Source: Nocardioides panzhihuensis (lineage in GTDB: Bacteria > Actinomycetota > Actinomycetes > Propionibacteriales > Nocardioidaceae). From it: a stretch of DNA of 64,000 nt. The DNA is taken from the NCBI RefSeq assembly GCF_013408335.1, contig NZ_JACBZR010000001.1:4937501-5001500 (forward strand), in the 5' to 3' direction. The notes beneath the pieces were generated by a model, which saw only the letters and a program-made list of their open reading frames with translations, had not been told where the DNA came from and did no database searches. Position numbers and translations under genes: made by a program. This document shows positions 16,651 through 24,685 of this stretch, in pieces; positions within the stretch are counted from its first letter, which is position 1, and every line of letters starts with the position of its first letter.

Positions 16651-16720
16651 TGTAACACGTCGTTCGTAGGACTACTCGCCTTTTAGAACGACCGGATAGA
16701 CCTACGAACGACGTGTTACA
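16651..16720. repeat. 70-bp palindromic repeat, copy 1
   Basis: Invariant arms TGTAACACGTCGTTCGTAG and its complement flank a 32-base core containing CTCGCC and AACGACCGG. It lies between the converging beta-lactamase and SDR genes. Three more copies are at 25570, 38567 and 42549. No flanking target duplication is seen. Confidence 0.9.
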
Positions 16721-16748
16721 CGTGCGGCTTCGGCCTGGTTCGGCCGAC

Positions 16749-17630
16749 TCAGGCTCCGTAGACCTTCTCCGGCACAGGCGCCTGCGCGAGGAGCTTTCGG
16801 AGCGCCGGGCCGACGTCGGCAGCCTCCCACCGGGCGCCGGCGTCGGCCGAGGGGCCGTGGGCCCAGCCGTTCTCCACGGTGATCTCGGTCCCGTCGATCT
16901 CGATGACCCGACCGGTGATGTCACGGGCGTCCTCCGAGGCGAGCCAGGCGACGACGGGGCTGTTGTCCTCGGGCAGCGCCATGGCGGAGGTGTCGAAAGC
17001 GCCCTCGGTCATCCGGGTCTTGGCGACGGGCGCGATCGCGTTGACCGTGACGCCATAACGGGCCATCTCGGCGGCGGCGACGAGCGTGAGCCCGGCGATC
17101 CCGGCCTTGGCGGCGGAGTAGGTGCCCTGCCCGATCGAACCCTGCAGGCCCGCGCCGGAGGAGGTGTTGATGACCCGGGCGGCCCGCTGGCGGCCCTCCT
17201 TGGACTCCGCCCGCCAGTACGCACCCGCGTGCCGCAGCGTCGCGAAGTGGCCCTTCAGGTGCACCCGGATCACCGCGTCCCACTCCTCCTCGGAGGTGTT
17301 GACGAGCATCCGGTCGCGTACGAACCCGGCGTTGTTCACGAGGACGTCCAGACCGCCGTACGTCTCGATGGCCTGTCGCACCATCGCCTCGGCAGCAGCG
17401 AAGTCGGCCACGTCGGCGGAGTTGGCAACCGCCTCCCCACCTGCGGAGACGATCTCCTCGACCACCTGCTCAGCGGGAGAGTCGCCGGTGCCCTCTCCCG
17501 CCAGCGAGACGCCGAAGTCGTTGACGACGACCTTCGCGCCGTGGCGGGCGAGCTCGAGCGCGTGCGCCCGGCCGATGCCTCGTCCTGCCCCCGTGACGAT
17601 CGCGATCCGGCCATCCAGCAGTCCGGTCAT
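16749..17630 (-). CDS. SDR oxidoreductase of the steroid cluster (Rv3548c-like)
   Basis: A 293-residue short-chain dehydrogenase with the NAD-binding TGAGRGIG (near 14), NNAG, and catalytic Ser-Tyr-Lys (INTSSGAG...TYSAAKAG). The C-terminal extension of about 50 residues is longer than in typical SDRs and resembles the multifunctional-enzyme-type hydroxyacyl-CoA dehydrogenases and M. tuberculosis Rv3548c. It probably oxidises a 3-hydroxyacyl-CoA in steroid side-chain or ring breakdown. ATG 17630 is the first start with SDR-like spacing. Two KstR2-like operators lie between it and the divergent echA20. Confidence 0.82.
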   Translation of the reverse strand: MTGLLDGRIAIVTGAGRGIGRAHALELARHGAKVVVNDFGVSLAGEGTGDSPAEQVVEEIVSAGGEAVANSADVADFAAAEAMVRQAIETYGGLDVLVNNAGFVRDRMLVNTSEEEWDAVIRVHLKGHFATLRHAGAYWRAESKEGRQRAARVINTSSGAGLQGSIGQGTYSAAKAGIAGLTLVAAAEMARYGVTVNAIAPVAKTRMTEGAFDTSAMALPEDNSPVVAWLASEDARDITGRVIEIDGTEITVENGWAHGPSADAGARWEAADVGPALRKLLAQAPVPEKVYGA

Positions 17631-17690
17631 GTGAGTGCTCCCTGCGTCGATGCGTAAGCCAATGAAGTTGATGCAGTCTTGCCAGCTTGA

Positions 17691-17708
17691 ACCAAGCAAC
17701 TGCTAGGC
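17691..17708. promoter_or_regulatory. KstR2-like operator 1
   Basis: ACCAAGCA-AC-TGCTAGGC, an imperfect palindrome matching the ACCAAGCA-N2-TGCTTGGT pattern shared by five sites in the window. It lies between the divergent SDR gene and echA20, next to operator 2. Confidence 0.7.
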
Positions 17709-17709
17709 T

Positions 17710-17727
17710 ACCAAGCAATCGCTAGGT
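17710..17727. promoter_or_regulatory. KstR2-like operator 2
   Basis: ACCAAGCA-AT-CGCTAGGT, 19 bp centre to centre from operator 1. Paired sites would let two KstR2 dimers bind side by side and control both divergent genes. Confidence 0.7.
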
Positions 17728-17756
17728 TAGTCAGCACGGATCGAGGACAGGTTCGC

Positions 17757-18500
17757 ATGGGCATCTCCACCGAGGTCACCGACGAGCAGATCGCCGTCGT
17801 CACGATGAACCACCCGCCGGTCAACGCGCTGCCGGTGAAGGGCTGGTTCGAGGTCGCCGACGCCGTCACGACAGCCGCCGACGACGGCGCCCGAGTCGTG
17901 ATCCTGCGCGCCGAGGGCAAGGGCTTCAACGCCGGCGTCGACATCAAGGAGATGCAGCAGATCGAGGGGTTCGAGGGCATCCTCGGCGCCAACCGCGGCT
18001 GCTACGCGGCCTTCAAGGCGATCTACGAGTGCCCCGTCCCCGTCATCGCTGCGGTCAACGGCTTCTGCCTCGGCGGCGGCGTCGGCCTGGTCGGCAACGC
18101 GGACACGATCGTGGCCAGCGACGACGCCTTCTTCGGCGTACCCGAGGTCGACCGCGGAGCCCTCGGCGCCGCCACCCACCTGAGCCGGCTGGTGCCACAG
18201 CACATGCTGCGTACGCTCTATTTCACCGCTCAGACCATCACCGCCCAGCGTCTCCACGAGCTGGGATCGGTCCACCAGGTCGTACCCCGTGCCGACCTCG
18301 ACGAGGCCGCCCTCGAGGTCGCGCGCCAGATCGCTGCCAAGGATCCGCGGGTCATCCGCGCCGCCAAGGCCGCTCTCAACGGCATCGACCCGATCGATGT
18401 GAACGCCTCCTACCGCTTCGAGCAGGGCTTCACCTACGAGCTCAACCTCGCCGGCGTCGCAGACGAGCGCCGCGACGCCTTCGTGAAGGAGGGCCGATGA
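17757..18500 (+). CDS. echA20: EchA20-like crotonase, steroid ring hydrolase
   Basis: A 247-residue crotonase-fold protein, the same length as M. tuberculosis EchA20. It has the oxyanion-hole segments AEGKGFNAGVDIKEM and NGFCLGGGVGLVGNAD, and lacks the usual paired hydratase glutamates in the second segment, as expected for the ring-opening hydrolase. EchA20 hydrolyses ring D of the bicyclic CoA ester in HIP degradation. The gene overlaps ipdC by ATGA, so the two are translated together. Control by KstR2 is indicated by the two operators upstream. Confidence 0.88.
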   Translation: MGISTEVTDEQIAVVTMNHPPVNALPVKGWFEVADAVTTAADDGARVVILRAEGKGFNAGVDIKEMQQIEGFEGILGANRGCYAAFKAIYECPVPVIAAVNGFCLGGGVGLVGNADTIVASDDAFFGVPEVDRGALGAATHLSRLVPQHMLRTLYFTAQTITAQRLHELGSVHQVVPRADLDEAALEVARQIAAKDPRVIRAAKAALNGIDPIDVNASYRFEQGFTYELNLAGVADERRDAFVKEGR

Positions 18501-19567
18501 CCACCACCCCCACCTTCCGTACGCCGCTGACCGAGCTCACCGGGGTCGACCACCCGATCGTCCAGACCGGGATGGGCTGGGTCGCCGGCCCCCGTCTCGT
18601 CTCCGCCACCGCCAACGCCGGCGCGCTCGGCATCCTGGCCTCGGCCACGATGACCCTCGACCAGCTCGAAAAGGCGATCGTCGAGGTCAAAGGCCGCACC
18701 GACAGGCCGTTCGGCGTCAATCTTCGTGCCGATGCCTCCGATGCGCCGGACCGCTGTCGGCTCCTGATCGACCACGACGTCAAGGTCGCGAGCTTCGCCC
18801 TAGCCCCGAAACCCGAGCTCATCAGCAAGCTCAAGGAGCACGACGTCGTCGTGATGCCCTCGATCGGCGCCGCCAAGCACGCCAAGAAGGTGGCGGGCTG
18901 GGGTGCCGACATGGTGATGATCCAGGGCGGCGAGGGCGGCGGCCACACCGGCGCCGTCCCGACCACCCTGCTCCTCCCGAGCGTCCTGGACGCCGTCGAC
19001 ATACCGGTCGTCGCCGCGGGCGGCTTCTTCGACGGGCGCGGCCTCGCCGCCGCTCTCTCCTACGGGGCGGCCGGCATCGGCATGGGCACCCGGTTCCTGC
19101 TCACCGCCGACTCCGCGGTCCCGGAGGACGTACGCCGCCGCTATCTCGACTTCGGCCTCGACGGCACGGTCGTGACGACGAAGGCCGACGGCATGCCGCA
19201 TCGCCTGCTCCGCACCGAGTTCATCGACACCCTGGAGAAGGAAGGGGCGACGGCGAAGCTGCTGCGGACCCTCAAGCGCACGCTCCAGTTCAAGGAGATG
19301 TCCGGTTCGAAGTGGTCGACGCTCGTCAAGGACGGTCGCGCGATGGTTCACGGCGGCGACCGGACGTGGGCCGAGGTGGTCCTCGCCGCCAACACCCCCA
19401 TGCTCCTCCGCGCCGGCCTCGTCGAGGGCGATACCAACGCCGGCATGCTCTCCAGCGGCCAAGTCGTCGGCCTCCTCGACGACCTCCCCACCTGCGAGGA
19501 GCTGGTCGACCGCATCGTCGGCCAGGCCGCCGACCGCCTCAAATATCTGGACGCGACCCGGATCTGA
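18497..19567 (+). CDS. ipdC: IpdC-like flavin-dependent reductase (NPD family)
   Basis: A 356-residue protein of the nitronate monooxygenase/2-nitropropane dioxygenase fold, with FMN-binding features QTGMGWVAGPRLVSA, IQGGEGGGHTG and VVAAGGFFDGRGLAAALSYGA. In steroid catabolism IpdC reduces the CoA ester of the hydroxylated HIP skeleton before ring opening by EchA20. The ATGA overlap with echA20 and the KstR2-type context make IpdC more likely than a detoxifying nitronate oxygenase. The start at 18497 gives the normal family N-terminus; the open frame upstream lies antiphase inside echA20. Confidence 0.87.
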   Translation: MTTTPTFRTPLTELTGVDHPIVQTGMGWVAGPRLVSATANAGALGILASATMTLDQLEKAIVEVKGRTDRPFGVNLRADASDAPDRCRLLIDHDVKVASFALAPKPELISKLKEHDVVVMPSIGAAKHAKKVAGWGADMVMIQGGEGGGHTGAVPTTLLLPSVLDAVDIPVVAAGGFFDGRGLAAALSYGAAGIGMGTRFLLTADSAVPEDVRRRYLDFGLDGTVVTTKADGMPHRLLRTEFIDTLEKEGATAKLLRTLKRTLQFKEMSGSKWSTLVKDGRAMVHGGDRTWAEVVLAANTPMLLRAGLVEGDTNAGMLSSGQVVGLLDDLPTCEELVDRIVGQAADRLKYLDATRI

Positions 19568-19583
19568 GCGCCAGGGTGGCCCC

Positions 19584-20153
19584 ATGACGATCGAGGTTCG
19601 CCCGGCAGAGGTCTTCGACGACGTACGCACCCTTGTCGGCCCCAAGCGCGACGACGCCAGCGTCTGCTGGTGCCTGAGCTACCGGATCCCCTCGACGATC
19701 AACAACAAGATGCGCGGCCAGGAGCGCGGGGAGTTCGTGCGCGACCTGCTCGCCTCCGGGCCGCTCGGCGTGCTGGCCTACGAGGCCGACGAGCCGGTCG
19801 GCTGGGCCGCGGTCGCCCCGCGCGCGGACACCACCTTCGCTCGCAACCGGAAGATCCCCCACGTCGACGACCTGCCGGTCTGGTCGGTGTGGTGCATCCG
19901 GGTCCGGCCGGGCTACCGCGGCAAGGGCATCTCGCACGCGCTCATCGAAGGTGCCGTCGACTTCGCGCGCGACCGCGGCGCCCCGGCCATCGAGGCCTAC
20001 CCGCTCGACAACCAGGGCGCCAAGGTAGACCTGACGATGGCGTACGCCGGGATCCGCAAGAACTTCGAGGCCGCGGGTTTCACCTGGGCCGCCGACACCA
20101 CCTCGGTCCTCGCGGGTCATCCCCGCATCCTGATGCGGCGCGACCTGACCTGA
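19584..20153 (+). CDS. GNAT-family N-acetyltransferase
   Basis: A 189-residue GNAT protein. The acetyl-CoA loop is in VRPGYRGKGISHALIEGAVDFA, with the preceding strand WSVWCIRV. The Cys/Trp-rich CWCLSYR motif near residue 28 is typical of a widespread actinobacterial GNAT group with uncharacterised substrates. It begins 16 bp after ipdC on the same strand and could be co-transcribed with the steroid genes, but no steroid role is known for this family. Confidence 0.85.
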   Translation: MTIEVRPAEVFDDVRTLVGPKRDDASVCWCLSYRIPSTINNKMRGQERGEFVRDLLASGPLGVLAYEADEPVGWAAVAPRADTTFARNRKIPHVDDLPVWSVWCIRVRPGYRGKGISHALIEGAVDFARDRGAPAIEAYPLDNQGAKVDLTMAYAGIRKNFEAAGFTWAADTTSVLAGHPRILMRRDLT

Positions 20154-20188
20154 GCCCCCTGTTGGCCCTGATCGGTACAGTGGACGTC

Positions 20189-20476
20189 GTGAAGGACGAG
20201 ACGAGCCGCGTACGCGTAGCGCTGGTCGCACTTTTCACGCTGATGCTCCCGGCGCTGATGAGCGTCGACCCCGAGCAGGCGCTGCTGACCATCGCGGTCT
20301 CGACCGCGCTCGCGGCCATCGCGGTGGGAGGGCTCCACAACGCCAGCTCGTTCGCCCTGGTCAGGGCACGTTCGACGGTCCGTCCGGACGTCTCCGACGG
20401 ACCTCATCACCTGGCTGCCCGGGTCACCGACCCCGTGTGCTCCCCGCGCCGCCCGCGCGCTCCTGAGCGGTTCTGA
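20189..20476 (+). CDS. Small membrane protein upstream of yidC (DUF6412-like)
   Basis: About 95 residues from a GTG start (GTG 20180 is an alternative). Two membrane helices (about residues 7-25 and 30-48) are followed by a basic, Pro/Arg-rich tail. Small proteins of this build precede accessory YidC genes in many actinobacteria. The reading frame is supported by its hydrophobic pattern, its place 56 bp before yidC and a clean gap from the GNAT gene. Function unknown. Confidence 0.55.
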   Translation: MKDETSRVRVALVALFTLMLPALMSVDPEQALLTIAVSTALAAIAVGGLHNASSFALVRARSTVRPDVSDGPHHLAARVTDPVCSPRRPRAPERF

Positions 20477-20532
20477 CCCCTCGCCCACCGGCGAGCCCGT
20501 CAGACCTGTCCACTCATCTCAGGAGCACACCC

Positions 20533-21378
20533 ATGTCCGTTCTCGCCCCGTTGTCGCATGCCCTCGCGGCCGTACTCGCCGGCGCCCACCACGTCCTCTC
20601 CTTCGCCGGGTCCAACGCCAGCTGGCTGCTCGCCATCGCGGCGGTCGTGGTGCTGGTCCGGCTCGCCCTCCTCCCGCTCACGATCCGGGGCGTTCGCCAC
20701 GCCCACGCCTCCGCTCGGGCCCGTCCACAGCTCCAGGCGCTGACGAAGAAGTACGCCAAGAAGAGCTCGTCCGGGAGCCCGAGCCAGGACGACGTGATGG
20801 CGATGATGGCGGAGCGGCGCAAGATCAACGAGGAGCACGGCGTACCCCGCTTCGCGTTGCTCGCCGCCTTCGCCCAGCTGCCGATCTTCCTCGCGCTCTA
20901 CCACCTGCTCTCCGACGTCAGCCGGGACACCGCGGTCGGCGCGATGAGCGACTCGCTGGTCGCCTCGCTCGGTGCGGCGACCTTCCTCGGCGCGCCACTG
21001 ACCGGGCACGGCTACCTCTCCGGCGACACGGCCCATCTGGTGATCACCCTCGGCCTCGCCGCGACCGCCGCCCTGGTCAGCTACCTCAGCCAGCGGATGT
21101 GGGTCCTGCCCAACATGGTCATGGCCGACATGCCCGAGACGATGGTGCGCGTCCAGGAGCTCATGCCGGTCATCTCAGCCGCGGGCATGCTCCTCGCCGG
21201 CAGCAGCGTCCCGCTCGCGCTGCTGGTCTACTGGGTCATCAGCGGCCTGTGGACCGCCGGCCAGGCCGCGGTCATCCACCGCTGGTTCCCCACCCCGGGT
21301 TCACCGGCCGCGGAGCACCGAACGCTCAGGTTGCAGCCGGCCTCACCCGGCCGGCCCGAGGTCAAAGTCGCTCGATGA
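20533..21378 (+). CDS. YidC/Oxa1-type membrane insertase, accessory paralogue
   Basis: A 281-residue membrane protein of the YidC/Oxa1/Alb3 fold. It has five hydrophobic segments, with the coiled cytoplasmic hairpin between helices 1 and 2 (RPQLQALTKKYAKK...DDVMAMMAERRKINEEHGV). The motif FALLAAFAQLPIFLALY follows, and an Arg near residue 52 (VVVLVRLALLPL) is the hydrophilic-groove residue. The C-terminal tail is short and basic. The gene is far from rpmH/rnpA, so it is an additional paralogue, not the housekeeping copy. Its 3' end overlaps fadA6 by 17 bp on opposite strands. Confidence 0.88.
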   Translation: MSVLAPLSHALAAVLAGAHHVLSFAGSNASWLLAIAAVVVLVRLALLPLTIRGVRHAHASARARPQLQALTKKYAKKSSSGSPSQDDVMAMMAERRKINEEHGVPRFALLAAFAQLPIFLALYHLLSDVSRDTAVGAMSDSLVASLGAATFLGAPLTGHGYLSGDTAHLVITLGLAATAALVSYLSQRMWVLPNMVMADMPETMVRVQELMPVISAAGMLLAGSSVPLALLVYWVISGLWTAGQAAVIHRWFPTPGSPAAEHRTLRLQPASPGRPEVKVAR

Positions 21379-22510
21379 TGGTGACGTTGGCCTGGCCGCC
21401 GCCCTCACACATGGTCTGCAGGCCGTAGCGCCCGCCGGTGCGGTCGAGCTCGTTGAGGAGAGTTGTCATCAGCCGGGCACCGGTGGCGCCGATGGGATGG
21501 CCGAGGGCGATGCCGCCGCCGTTCACGTTCACCTTCGAGTGCGGGACGTCGAGCTCCTTCATCCACGCCAGGACGACGGAGGCGAAGGCCTCGTTGCACT
21601 CGAAGAGATCGATGTCCTCGATCGACAGGCCCGCCTTGGCCAGGGCGCGGCGGGTGGCCTCGATCGGGCCGGTGAGCATCCAGACCGGGTCGTCGCCGCG
21701 TACGGAGAGGTGGTGGATGCGGGCGCACGGGGTGAGCCCGTGGTCGCGGACGGCCACCTCGGAGGCGATCAGCAGCGCCGAGGAGGCGTCGCAGATCTGC
21801 GAGGCGACGGCCGCGGTGATCCGGCCGCCCGGAGCCAGGGGGTCGAGGCCGGCCATCTTCTCCAGCGAGGTCTCACGCGGGCACTGGTCGACGGCGAAGT
21901 CGCCGACCGGCACGATCTCCCGATCGAACCGGCCCTCGGTGATCGCGGTCTTGGCACGCTGATGGGAGGCGAGCGCGTAGGCCTCCATGTCCTCGCGCGA
22001 GATGTCCCACTTCTCCGCGATCATCTCCGCGGAGCGGAACTGGGAGACCTCCTGGTCGCCGTAGCGCTTCACCCAGCCGGGCGACTCGGCGAAGGGTGTC
22101 GTGTAGCCGTACTGGGCGCCGACCAGCATCGCAGCCGAGATCGGGATCGCCGACATGTTCTGCAGTCCGCCCGCGACGACCAGGTCCTGCGTCCCGGACA
22201 TCACCCCCTGAGCGGCGAAGTGGACCGCCTGCTGCGAGGAGCCGCACTGCCGGTCGATGGTCACCCCGGGTACGTGGTCGGGCAGCCCGGCCACCAGCCA
22301 GGCCGTCCGCGCGACATCACCGGCCTGCCCGCCGATCGTGTCGCAGCACCCCATGATCACGTCGTCGACGGCGCCCGGGTCGATCCCGGTGCGGTCGACG
22401 AGAGCGGCGAGGGAATGGGCGCCGAGATCGGCCGGGTGGACGCCGGCCAGTGCTCCCCCGCGCTTCCCTACCGGCGTACGAACCGCGTCGATGATGAATG
22501 CCTCAGACAA
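21362..22510 (-). CDS. fadA6: FadA6-like thiolase of steroid ring degradation
   Basis: A 382-residue thiolase. The nucleophilic Cys is in VTIDRQCGSSQQAVHFAAQ, the His in NVNGGGIALGHPIGATGAR and the second Cys in QTMCEGGGQA, the usual set. It resembles the KstR2-controlled thiolase FadA6, which cleaves the 3-oxoacyl-CoA formed after ring C/D opening. The start is a TTG at 22510 preceded at good spacing by AAGGAG; no ATG gives the correct N-terminus. It follows ipdF on the same strand after a palindromic 160-bp gap. Confidence 0.85.
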   Translation of the reverse strand: MSEAFIIDAVRTPVGKRGGALAGVHPADLGAHSLAALVDRTGIDPGAVDDVIMGCCDTIGGQAGDVARTAWLVAGLPDHVPGVTIDRQCGSSQQAVHFAAQGVMSGTQDLVVAGGLQNMSAIPISAAMLVGAQYGYTTPFAESPGWVKRYGDQEVSQFRSAEMIAEKWDISREDMEAYALASHQRAKTAITEGRFDREIVPVGDFAVDQCPRETSLEKMAGLDPLAPGGRITAAVASQICDASSALLIASEVAVRDHGLTPCARIHHLSVRGDDPVWMLTGPIEATRRALAKAGLSIEDIDLFECNEAFASVVLAWMKELDVPHSKVNVNGGGIALGHPIGATGARLMTTLLNELDRTGGRYGLQTMCEGGGQANVTIIERL

Positions 22511-22532
22511 TGTTCCTACTCCTTGACCCACG

Positions 22533-22660
22533 CCGGTCGAGCCGACGTCGTGAGGTACGAGCGACGTCGTGTCGAGACCAACACGGTCCCTTCGGCGCTC
22601 GATGGGACTGTGTTGGTCTCGACACGCTCGGCCGCAGGCGGCCTCCCGGCTCGACCAGCG
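22533..22660. repeat. Nested palindromic repeat between ipdF and fadA6
   Basis: A perfect 16-bp inverted repeat, GTGTCGAGACCAACAC (22569-22584) and its complement (22610-22625), sits inside outer arms GGTCGAGCC (22535-22543) and GGCTCGACC (22648-22656). The same GTGTTGGTCTCGACAC and GGCTCGACCAGCG blocks recur inside the fadE gene at 27225-27348. It could attenuate transcription from ipdF into fadA6. Confidence 0.8.
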
Positions 22661-22668
22661 GGGTGCTG

Positions 22669-23463
22669 CTACGCATGCTGACTCGAGACGGAGAGGACCT
22701 CGCCGGTCATGTAGGACGAGTAGTCCGAGGCCAGGAAGACCATGACGTTGGCGATCTCCCACGGCTCGGCGGCGCGGCCGAAGGCCTCGCGGCCCTTGAG
22801 CTCGACCAGGAGCTCAGGGCTCGTCACCTTCTCCAGGAACGGATGCATCGCCAGGGACGGCGAGACCGCGTTGACCCGGATGCCGTGCGGGGCGAGGTCG
22901 GCGGCGGCCGAGCGGGTCAGCGCCATCACGCCAGCCTTGGCCGCGGCGTAGTGCGCCTGCCCCTCCTGGGCTCGCCACCCGATCACAGAGGCGTTGTTGA
23001 CGATCACGCCACGCTTCCCGGCTGCGACGAACCGCTGCCCGACCGCGCGAACGCACCGGAACGTCCCGGTCAGGGTGATGTCGAGGACCTTGGACCACTG
23101 GTCGTCGGTCATCTCGAGCACCGACGCCGTGCCGCCGAGGCCGGCGTTGTTGATCATCACGTCGACCCCGCCGAACGGCTCGGCCGCGTCGAGCAGCGCC
23201 TGGACCTGGTCCTCCTGCGTGACATCGCAGGTCACAGCCGTGATCCGGTTCTCCCCGAACTCCTCGGCGAGCGCGTCGCGCGACTCCTTGAGCCGCCGCT
23301 CGTGGGTGTCGGAGACGACGACCGCCTTCGCGCCCTCCTCGAGCACCTTCCGCACGACCGCCGCACCGATCCCCGCGCCGGCCCCGGCGGTCACGACGAC
23401 GACGCGTCCGTCCAGGAGCGAGTGACCCGGGACGTACGCGGGGGTGGGCTGTTCGACCTTCAT
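22669..23463 (-). CDS. ipdF: IpdF-like SDR of steroid ring degradation
   Basis: A 264-residue short-chain dehydrogenase with TAGAGAGIGAAVVRKVL, INNAG near residue 107 and the catalytic Ser/Tyr/Lys around NNASVIGWRAQEGQAHYAAAKAG. IpdF oxidises the 5-hydroxyl of the HIP-type CoA ester in M. tuberculosis and Rhodococcus. It overlaps the fadE30-like gene by ATGA, the same pairing as Rv3560c-Rv3559c. It is controlled from the fadE30 promoter carrying operator 3. Confidence 0.85.
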   Translation of the reverse strand: MKVEQPTPAYVPGHSLLDGRVVVVTAGAGAGIGAAVVRKVLEEGAKAVVVSDTHERRLKESRDALAEEFGENRITAVTCDVTQEDQVQALLDAAEPFGGVDVMINNAGLGGTASVLEMTDDQWSKVLDITLTGTFRCVRAVGQRFVAAGKRGVIVNNASVIGWRAQEGQAHYAAAKAGVMALTRSAAADLAPHGIRVNAVSPSLAMHPFLEKVTSPELLVELKGREAFGRAAEPWEIANVMVFLASDYSSYMTGEVLSVSSQHA

Positions 23464-24638
23464 GCACGGGCCTCTCGTGGCAGGCCGAGCACACGCTCGG
23501 CGATGATGTTCCGTTGGATCTCGTCCGAGCCGCCGTAGATGGTGTCGGCACGGGAGAAGAGGTAGAGCGACTGCAGCCGGTCGAGCGCGTAGTCCGCGCC
23601 GGTGGTGAGTCCGGCGAGCCCGACGACGTCCATCGCCAGGTCGCCGAGGTCGCGGTGCCAGCGGGCCCAGAGCAGCTTGGAGACGCTCGCCTCGGGGCCC
23701 GAGGAGCCGGAGTCGTACGCCGAGAGTGTCCGCAGCGCGTGCAGCCGGAGCACCTCCAGCCCGACGTGGGCCTGGGCGAGGCGAGACGAGATGTCGGGGT
23801 CGTCGATGGTGCCGTTCGCCCGGGCAGCCTCCTCGACCGTCTCCAGCTCGCGCGCGAACCCGACCTGCTGGCCGATCGTGGAGACGCCGCGCTCGAACCC
23901 GAGAGTCGCCATCGCGACCTTCCAGCCGTCACCGGGCTCACCGACCACGAGATCGGCCGAGGTCACGGCGCCGTCGAAGAAGACCTCGTTGAACTCGGAG
24001 GTGCCGGTCAGCTGCTGGATCGGCCGCACCTCGACACCGGGCTGCTTCATCGGCACCAGCAGGTAGGAGAGTCCGTGGTGCCGCGAGGACCCCGGCTCGG
24101 TCCGGCAGACCACGAAGCACCAGTCGGAGAGGTGGGCGTTCGACGTCCACACCTTCTGGCCGTCCACCACCCACTGGTCGCCGTCCAGCCGGGCGCGGGT
24201 CCGCACCCCGGCCAGGTCGGAGCCGGCTCCGGTCTCGGAATAGCCCTGGCACCACAGCTCCTCCACCGCGACGATCTTGGGCAGGAACCGCTCCTTCTGG
24301 GCGTCGGTCCCATGAGCGATCAGCGTCGGCCCGAGCAGCTCCTCGCCGAGATGGTTGATCCGCACCGGCGCGTCCGCGCGGGCGTACTCCTCGTGAAAGA
24401 TCACCTGCTGGAACAGCGGCAGGCCGCGCCCCCCGTGCTCCTCGGGCCAACCCAGGCAGGTCCAGCCGTGCTTGGCCAGATAGCGGTTCCACGCCAGCCG
24501 CCCCTCGTACGACTCGTGGTCGCGCCCGTTCCCACCGGTGCCGCGCAGCGCGGCCCACTCGCCGACCAGATGGTCGGCCAGCCACTCGCGCACCTCGGCA
24601 CGGAACGCCTCGTCCTCGGCGGAGTAGGTCAGGTCCAT
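23460..24638 (-). CDS. fadE30: FadE30-like acyl-CoA dehydrogenase
   Basis: A 392-residue acyl-CoA dehydrogenase with the FAD/substrate signatures CQGYSETGAGSDLAGVRT and VWTSNAHLSDWCFVVCRT, and the C-terminal GGSDEIQRNIIAERVLGLP. FadE30 catalyses the first dehydrogenation of HIP-CoA. ATG 24638 is chosen; a TTG three codons upstream (24647) is possible. It forms an operon with ipdF (4-bp overlap) and diverges from a hydratase gene, with a KstR2-like operator in the 47-bp gap. Confidence 0.88.
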   Translation of the reverse strand: MDLTYSAEDEAFRAEVREWLADHLVGEWAALRGTGGNGRDHESYEGRLAWNRYLAKHGWTCLGWPEEHGGRGLPLFQQVIFHEEYARADAPVRINHLGEELLGPTLIAHGTDAQKERFLPKIVAVEELWCQGYSETGAGSDLAGVRTRARLDGDQWVVDGQKVWTSNAHLSDWCFVVCRTEPGSSRHHGLSYLLVPMKQPGVEVRPIQQLTGTSEFNEVFFDGAVTSADLVVGEPGDGWKVAMATLGFERGVSTIGQQVGFARELETVEEAARANGTIDDPDISSRLAQAHVGLEVLRLHALRTLSAYDSGSSGPEASVSKLLWARWHRDLGDLAMDVVGLAGLTTGADYALDRLQSLYLFSRADTIYGGSDEIQRNIIAERVLGLPREARA

Positions 24639-24655
24639 GCCGGACAACCTACCAA

Positions 24656-24673
24656 ACCAAGCACTTGTTTGGT
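24656..24673. promoter_or_regulatory. KstR2-like operator 3
   Basis: ACCAAGCA-CT-TGTTTGGT, the best palindrome of the five. Its core ACCAAGCACTTGTT matches the mycobacterial KstR2 motif AnCAAGnnCTTGnT exactly. It is nested in a wider CTACCAAA/TTTGGTAG repeat and fills the 47-bp gap between the divergent fadE30 and hydratase genes. Confidence 0.85.
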
Positions 24674-24685
24674 AGCGTCTGCGGC

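Noticed and set aside
16651..16720. Insertion sequence or classic MITE
   Set aside because: The 70-bp palindromes have no transposase, no target-site duplication at any of the four copies and no internal coding.
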